Source of the DNA: Escarpia spicata | Taxonomy: Eukaryota > Annelida > Polychaeta > Sabellida > Siboglinidae | Direction of reading: 5' to 3' | Assembly: GCA_963995525.1 (NCBI GenBank) | Contig: OZ023211.1 | Span: 54,140,189-54,204,188 of the forward strand | DNA: 64,000 nt | Shown here: positions 44,001-53,285 of the stretch, one piece after another | How the letters are laid out: each line of letters opens with the position of its first letter | Position numbering within the stretch: position 1 is the first letter of the stretch | Program-made: the position numbers and the translations under genes | Notes under the pieces: model-generated | Seen by the model: only the letters and a program-made list of their open reading frames with translations | The model's database searches: none | Told to the model about the DNA's origin: nothing

Positions 44001-47000
44001 AGAATCCAAACAGCTTTAACCGATCCTACAGCATAAATGGGTCATTATCAAATTGCTGTACAAATGGGTTTACCAGTAAAACGAATTTCAAATTTATCGG
44101 GAGATAGTTTTATTGTAGTTTTATAGTTGCAACGTATACTGTGGCTGATTTTAGCATATGAGAAATAGCTGCATCATTTCAGTTATTTAAATCGAGACCA
44201 CTTGTTTTCACACAATCAATTATGTCCCCCCTGTTAAGGACGCATCATAACACCGAATTTATAGACACACAATATATGTTTGACCAAAACTTTGTTTAAG
44301 TGTTATTTAAGCGCCCCTTTCTATTGTTTCGATTCATAAGCGCACATACTGACATAGTTTGATGTAACAAAATAAACAATTATCTCCTTTTATTGTAAAT
44401 TGTTAAAAAAATGTGGTGTATATATTTCCCATACACGAGAAATATTATATACTATGAATTTGATTTAGTAATTAGCAGAATAACTCCACATGTACGTGCA
44501 ACGTTTCCCATCTTCTTTTCAGGATATGTATTTCTTGCTTCCGTTAAATGTACGCTTATGATCGGGAAACGGGGGGACATCTGGTAAGTGAGGGGACACA
44601 GAAGTAACAGAGGGGACAAACTAAAACATAATTTCATAATGGTGCATAAAATAGTGCAGATAACAATAAGTACAGCAGTAATGACTATCAGACATTTTGT
44701 AGATAACAATAAGTACAGCAGTAATGACTATCAGTCCTGCTGTAGATAACAATAAGTACAACAGTAATGACTATCAAACCTGCTGTAGATAACAATAAGT
44801 ACAACTGTAATGACTGTCAGACCTGTTGTAGATAACAATAAGTACAGCAGTAATGACTATCATACCTGCTGTAGATAACAATAAGTACAACAATAAAGAC
44901 TATCAGACCTGCTGTATATAACAATAAGCACAGCAGTAATGACTATCAGACCTGTTGTAGATAACAATAAGTACAACAGTAATGACTATCAGACCTGCTG
45001 TAGATAACAATAAGTACAACAGTAATGACTATCAGACCTGTTGCAGATAACAATAAATACAGCAGTAATGACTATCAGACCTGCTGTAGATAACAATAAG
45101 TACAACAGTAATGACTATCAGACCTGCTGTAGATAATAATAAGTACAACAGTAATGACTATCAGACCTGCTGTAGATAACAATAAGTACAGCAGTAATGA
45201 CTATCAGACCTGTTGCAGATAACAATAAGTACAACAGTAATGACTATCAGACCTGCTGTAGATAACAATAAGTACAGCAGTAATGATTATCAGACCTGTT
45301 GCAGATAACAATAAGTACAGCAGTAATGACTATCAGACCTGCTGTAGATAAAAATAAGTACAACAGTAATGACTATCAGACCTGCTGTAGATAACAATAA
45401 GTACAGCAGTAATGACTATCAGACCTGTTGCAGATAACAATAAGTACAACAGTAATGACTATCAGACCTGCTGTACATAACAATAAGTACAGCAGTAATG
45501 ACTATCAGACCTGTTGCAGATAACAATAAGTACAGCAGTAATGACTAACAGACCTGCTGTAGATAACAATAAGTACAACAGTAATGACTATCAGACGTGC
45601 TATAGATAACAATAAGTACAGCAGTAACGACTATCAGACCTGTTGCAGATAACAATAAGTACAACAGTAATGACTATCAGACCTGCTGTAGATAACAATA
45701 AGTACAGCAGTAAAGACTATCAGACCTGTTGTAGATAACAACACATATGGCAGTAATGACTATCAGAAATGTTGCAGATAACAATAAGTACAACAGTAAT
45801 TACTATCATACCTTTTACAGATAACAATAAGTACAGCAGTAATGACTATCAGACCTGCTGTAGATAACAATAAGTACAGCAGTAATGACTATCAGACCTG
45901 CTGTAGATAACAATACGTACAGGAATAATGACTATCAGACCTGTTGTATATAACAATGCGTACAACAGTAATGACTATCAGACCTGTTGTAGATAACAAT
46001 AAGTACAGCAGTAAAGACTATCAGACCTGTTGTAGATAACAATACCTACCGCAGTAATGACTATCAGACCTGTTGTAGATAACAATACCTACGGCAGTAA
46101 TGACTATCAGACCTGTTGCAGATAACAATAAGTACAGCAGTAATGACTATCAGACCTGCTGTAGATAACAATAAGTACAACAGTAATGACTATCAGACCT
46201 TTTGCAGACAACAATAAGTACAGCAGTAATGACTATCAGACCTGTTGCAGATAACAATAAGTACAGCAGTAATGACTATCAGACATGTTACAGATAACAA
46301 TAAGTACAGCAGTACTGACTATCAGACCTTTTGCAGATAACAATAAGTACAGCAGTAATGACTATCAGACCTGCTGTAGATAACAATAAGTACAACAGTA
46401 AAGACTATCAGACCTGCTGTAGATAACAATAAGTACAACAGTAATGACTATCAGACCTGCTGTAGATAACAATACGTACAACAGTAAAGACTATCAGATC
46501 TGCTGAAGATAACAATAAGTACAACAGTAATGACTATCAGACCTTTTGCAGATAACAATAAGTACAGCAGTAATGACTATCATACCTGCTGTAGATAACA
46601 ATAAGTACAGCAGTAATGACTATCAGACCTGTTGTAGATAACAATACGTGCAGCAGTAATGACTATCAGACCTGTTGTAGATAACAATACGTGCAGCAGT
46701 AATGACTATCAGACCTGCTGTAGATAACAACAAGTACAACAGTAAAGACTATCAGACCTGCTGTAGATAACAATAAGTACAACAGTAATGACTATCAGAC
46801 CTGCTGTAGATAACAATACGTACAACAGTAAAGACTATCAGATCTGCTGTAGATAACAATAAGTACAACAGTAATGACTATCAGACCTTTTGCAGATAAC
46901 ATTAAGTACAGCAGTAATGACTATCATACCTGCTGTAGATAACAATAAGTACAGCAGTAATGACTATCAGACCTGCTGTAGATAACAATAAGTACAGCAG

Positions 47001-50000
47001 TAATGACTATCAGACCTGCTGTAGATAACAATACGTACAGGAATAATGACTATCAGACCTGTTGTATATAACAATGCGTACAACAGTAATGACTATCAGA
47101 CCTGTTGTAGATAACAATAAGTACAGCAGTAAAGACTATCAGACCTGTTGTAGATAACAATACCTACGGCAGTAATGACTATCAGACCTGTTGTAGATAA
47201 CAATACCTACGGCAGTAATGACTATCAGACCTGTTGCAGATAACAATAAGTACAGCAGTAATGACTATCAGACCTGCTGTAGATAACAATAAGTACAACA
47301 GTAATGACTATCAGACCTTTTGCAGACAACAATAAGTACAGCAGTAATGACTATCAGACCTGTTGCAGATAACAATAAGTACAGCAGTAATGACTATCAG
47401 ACATGTTACAGATAACAATAAGTACAGCAGTACTGACTATCAGACCTTTTGCAGATAACAATAAGTACAGCAGTAATGACTATCAGACCTGCTGTAGATA
47501 ACAATAAGTACAACAGTAAAGACTATCAGACCTGCTGTAGATAACAATAAGTACAACAGTAATGACTATCAGACCTGCTGTAGATAACAATACGTACAAC
47601 AGTAAAGACTATCAGATCTGCTGAAGATAACAATAAGTACAACAGTAATGACTATCAGACCTTTTGCAGATAACAATAAGTACAGCAGTAATGACTATCA
47701 TACCTGCTGTAGATAACAATAAGTACAGCAGTAATGACTATCAGACCTGTTGTAGATAACAATACGTGCAGCAGTAATGACTATCAGACCTGTTGTAGAT
47801 AACAATACGTGCAGCAGTAATGACTATCAGACCTGCTGTAGATAACAACAAGTACAACAGTAAAGACTATCAGACCTGCTGTAGATAACAATAAGTACAA
47901 CAGTAATGACTATCAGACCTGCTGTAGATAACAATACGTACAACAGTAAAGACTATCAGATCTGCTGTAGATAACAATAAGTACAACAGTAATGACTATC
48001 AGACCTTTTGCAGATAACATTAAGTACAGCAGTAATGACTATCATACCTGCTGTAGATAACAATAAGTACAGCAGTAATGACTATCAGACCTGCTGTAGA
48101 TAACAATAAGTACAGCAGTAATGACTATCAGACCTGCTGTAGATAACAATACGTACAGGAATAATGACTATCAGACCTGTTGTATATAACAATGCGTACA
48201 ACAGTAATGACTATCAGACCTGTTGTAGATAACAATAAGTACAGCAGTAAAGACTATCAGACCTGTTGTAGATAACAATACCTACGGCAGTAATGACTAT
48301 CAGACCTGTTGTAGATAACAATACCTACGGCAGTAATGACTATCAGACCTGTTGCAGATAACAATAAGTACAGCAGTAATGACTATCAGACCTGCTGTAG
48401 ATAACAATAAGTACAACAGTAATGACTATCAGACCTTTTGCAGACAACAATAAGTACAGCAGTAATGACTATCAGACCTGTTGCAGATAACAATAAGTAC
48501 AGCAGTAATGACTATCAGACATGTTACAGATAACAATAAGTACAGCAGTACTGACTATCAGACCTTTTGCAGATAACAATAAGTACAGCAGTAATGACTA
48601 TCAGACCTGCTGTAGATAACAACAAGTACAACAGTAAAGACTATCAGACCTGCTGTAGATAACAATAAGTACAACAGTAATGACTATCAGACCTGCTGTA
48701 GATAACAATACGTACAACAGTAAAGACTATCAGATCTGCTGTAGATAACAATAAGTACAACAGTAATGACTATCAGACCTTTTGCAGATAACATTAAGTA
48801 CAGCAGTAATGACTATCATACCTGCTGTAGATAACAATAAGTACAGCAGTAATGACTATCAGACCTGGTGTAGATAACAATACGTGCAGCAGTAATGACT
48901 ATCAGACCTGTTGTAGATAACAATACGTACAGGAGTAATGACTATCAGACCTGCTGTAGATAACAATACGTGCAGCAGTAATGACTATCAGACCTGTTGT
49001 AGATAACAATACGTGCAGCAGTAATGACTATCAGACCTGTTGTAGATAACAATACGTACAGGAGTAATGACTATCAGACCTGCTGTAGATAACAATACGT
49101 GCAGCAGTAATGACTATCAGACCTGTTGTAGATAACGATACGTGCAGCAGTAATGACTATCAGACCTGCTGTAGTTAACAACAAATAGTTATGATGTGGC
49201 TCACTGTCGATTTAATCGAGGATTTAATTTGAAGGTATGAGAGTGGGCACACATAAGATGGGATGAATATTTTCATTAATGAGAACAATCCGATCTTTCA
49301 CAATTGAAATGCAGGCACTGGTAATCGCCATTCCGTTTTTAAGGTATACTTACATACAATTATGCATGTATATGTAACCCCGCTCGTCTAGTATAAGTAA
49401 TGTGCATTACTAGTACGTGTATTTATGTATATATGACTGTACAAGATAAGACAGCCCCACTTTGTGATTTATTAATTTCAAAGAAACATTCCTGCTGTAA
49501 TTGAGACCTGGCTCAGACGACATGATACACCTACATGCATTGCTGACGTTTCCCCTTCTGGTTACACCTTTCACCATCGACCACGTCTAGCCGGCCGTGG
49601 AAATGGTGTTGGCTTTCTTATATCACAGCAGTTCAAAGTTAAACTACATTCTAACCCTGAATACTCCAGTTTTTAGTCCATCTGTGCTGAAATTTCATAT
49701 TGACTATCAGACCTTTTGTAGATAACAATAAGTACAGCAGTAATGACTATCAGACCTGCTGTAGATAACAATAAGTACAACAGTAATGACTATTTCATAT
49801 TCTTCTTTCTCTGCATACTTTGTTTGTATCTATCGCCCTCCAGGACATCGGCAAATTTCTTTGAAGACTTTCAGGATATGTTGGAAAATCTGGCAGTTAT
49901 TCATTCAGAATTTTATATTCTTGGTGATTTTACTCTATATTTGGATACACCTTCTACAACTACAACTACAACTGCGTTTGATGATATTCTGGCATCATTT

Positions 50001-53000
50001 GATTTTAAACAACATGTTACCTTTTCGACACATACAAAGCCATTGACTTGATCTCTTGATAACCCGTTCAACTTGTAATAATATCAAAGCACCTACCGTT
50101 TCAGATGGGTTATCAGCTAATGTTAACGTTTCTATAACCCCATTAGAGTCGAAACACAATGTGTCTTATAGAGTCATTCATGGGATTGGCATTACAGCTT
50201 TAATGGCTGATATCCTTATATCCGACCTTATCACATATCAATCATCTATCTGACTTATATAAACAGTACTGTCAAGTACTCAATTCATTACTTAACAAAC
50301 ATGCACCTATACAATCCAAATGTGTGTCAGAAAGGCCACCGGCTCCATGGATGACTTCCGAAATTATACTCTCTAAAAGGTGTCGTCGTTATTTAGAGCG
50401 TGTATGGCGCAAATCGCGGTCGCCATTAGATAGATCGCGCTATTCTAAGCAATGTCACCTCTGTAACAGACAAATGGCCAAAGCTAAATCAGATTAGTAT
50501 ACAAATATGGTCATAACTAAGTCTCATAACCCGCGTCAGTTATGGAACTGCATCAATAACATTCTACACAAACGGCCTACTCCATCGCTACCTGATCACG
50601 TGTCAATTAAGTCTCTATGTGTTTCGTTCTCTAGTCATTTTAAGAATAAAATCAGTATTATTCATTCTGCTTTCCCATGTCATAATTTAAGTAATGTCAG
50701 TGTGGATTTTCCACAACTAAATTCTCTACTTGTATCATTTGAACGTGCAACAGTTGATGAAGTTAGGAAAATAATTATGTCCTCCCCAAATACATCTTGT
50801 GCACTTGATCCATTTCCAACAATACTGCTAATGACATTAACTTGAACATTAATAATGGTAAAGTGACTGCACTTACTTTACTAGATCTCTCTGCCGCATT
50901 TGCCACGACTGATCACAACATTCTCATTGAACGCCTATTAAAGTGGTACGGTATATTTTGCACATCTCTAAGCTGGTTTTCTTCATATCTTACTGATATA
51001 TGTAAAACTATAAAGATTGGGAACTGCTTTTCAGCTGCACTGCCTGTTTTATTTTGTGTTCCCCAGGGTTCTGTTCTTGAGCCTTTGCTTTTTACTCTTT
51101 ACACCACACCACTAAGCTCTGTTATACAAAAACATAACTTGGATCATCATCTTTATGCTGATGACACTCAGATCTACATTTCGTTGGCTACCCCAGATAC
51201 AAATCGCTCTCTTAACCAACTTAGAGATTGCCTTCAATATATATTCCAATGGATGACTGACAGCAAGTTGAAATTAAATACAAGTAAAACTGAATTGATC
51301 ATTGTTGGTACTCCAATGCAGCGTAGTAAACTGGATGTTTTTTTCCTACGCGTATTTTGAATTAGTATATCACGCCAGCAACCTCGGTGCAGAATCTAGG
51401 AGTGATCGTTGATAGTAACTTCAATTTCCGACAACACATATCTCAAACATGTCGCTGTTGTTTTTATCATATTCGTGATATTCGCCGTATTCGCCGGTAT
51501 ATGTCATTTTCTGTTGCTAAAATTACTGCAACAGCGCTTGTTAGCAGCAGACTTGACTATTGCAATTCCCTCCTTTATAATATCGCTAGCAAGGATATCA
51601 CAAAACTTCAGCGTGTCCAATATTGTCTAGCAAGAGTAGTTACAAGATCTCCTCGTTTTTCTTGCTCTGTACCACTTTTGAAGTCTTTGTATTGGCTTCC
51701 TGTACGGTATCGTATAATATTTAAGATCTGTACCATTACATACCAGACAGGAAGCAACCATTTTATTTGCATTAATTGCTTACTCCTTTAAGAAAATCTA
51801 TCCAGCTTTGATCATCTAGTTCTGACCTACTTTTTGTTCCTAGAGTCAACACTAACATTGGAACTAGGGTTTTTTCTGTTGCTGCACCAACTCTGGAATA
51901 TACTCCCTCTTAGTGTTAGATCAGTTGAAAATATTACAATTTAAAAAAAACTTATCTTTACAACCTTGCTTATCCACCATAGCTCCCTAGCGCCTTGACC
52001 CATCTGTTGACGACTGGAATACTACTTACGGATTTTGACATTGACCAATCCTTTTGTTTTGATGCGCCTCTGAGCTTGGTTTCCAAGGATTTAGGCGCAA
52101 TAGAAGTTATCTTATTATTATTATTACTATTTTAATATAATGACACACTTGATGCTCTTTACTGAAATATGCATGTTTTTGAGGTTCCAATTATCACTCA
52201 ATCACCTCAGATGTTATTATACACTGTGCCCACATTTGAAGTGTTGGTTATTTGTATCATGCACTTCTGCATTCTATGGGAAATGATGGCAACAGTGGGG
52301 ACATCTCCTGTTTGCGTCATCATACTTACCAGATGAAATCCTAGAAAGTATATGTCAGTATTCAATAAAACTATTTTATTTTGTCGCCATTTCTGAAAAT
52401 AAGCATGTGCTGCCAACTGGTGATAGAGTTTATGTTGGGGAAGTATCAATTTGCACATTAAACAGTGTTATCAGGGAGGACATAATTCATGGGACACGTG
52501 TTTGGTTGATTTTTGACGCTATACATTGGTAACTATTGTGCGTACACGTATTTTTACTTAAACAGCTTCCAAATTACTTGAGGAATATTTGAAAATATCT
52601 TAAAATAAAGCATACTATATCAGTAGAGGTGATGACAAAACAAGTGATTCATAGTCCGAACAAAGTGAGACATATATTTGTGACACGACCACTTATAAAT
52701 CCACCTGAAATCCTTAGTCTGCCATTATTTGATGTATAGATATACTAACATATACTATACTTTCAAAATGTGCACAATTTTTTTCACTATCCCAATGATA
52801 ATTTGCTACAACTTACTGGGACACTAAATGTACCGCAATTATATAATGATCCAAATATGTTTTGTAATCCAAAATGTGAAATAGCTATTTATCTTTATCT
52901 TGTTATAATAGGTAATTAAACCCCCGCGTGCGCGGATATCCCATAATCACCTGCGCGTTTCCGGTCGCGAGCTGCCGCTTCGTGTCATCGAAGCACATGG

Positions 53001-53252
53001 CTGTGATTGAGTTGTCGACCTTATTCCCCCATTCCGTACTGGGCGCGTAGGCAGTGAATTGTAGGACTCGCATCCCGGTCGCTGGATCCCAAATGATCAC
53101 GTCTCCATCAAAGTCTCCCGTAACCACCTATTCAATATGAATAAAATGGTAGTGATTTTGAAACGATAGGGTCGGGCCTACTGACTTTCGAGGAATGTTT
53201 CGACCCCCGAACAAAATATATACATAATATATATATATATATATATGTTATT

Positions 53253-53285
<33 letters not shown>

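Larger units (their letters stand above)
42526..52950 (-). other. 10.4-kb intron of the WD40 gene containing the satellite array
   Basis: It contains a LINE fragment (42840-43760), the 43-bp satellite (44655-49190), an L2-like LINE (49450-52135) and about 0.8 kb of unique AT-rich sequence. No exon was seen. Flanking exons join directly in phase 0 across a WD40 blade (ATGNAQ | GILRVW). Confidence 0.65.

Noticed and set aside
44655..49190. CRISPR-like array
   Set aside because: There are no unique spacers; monomers are contiguous 43-bp units in a eukaryotic intron.
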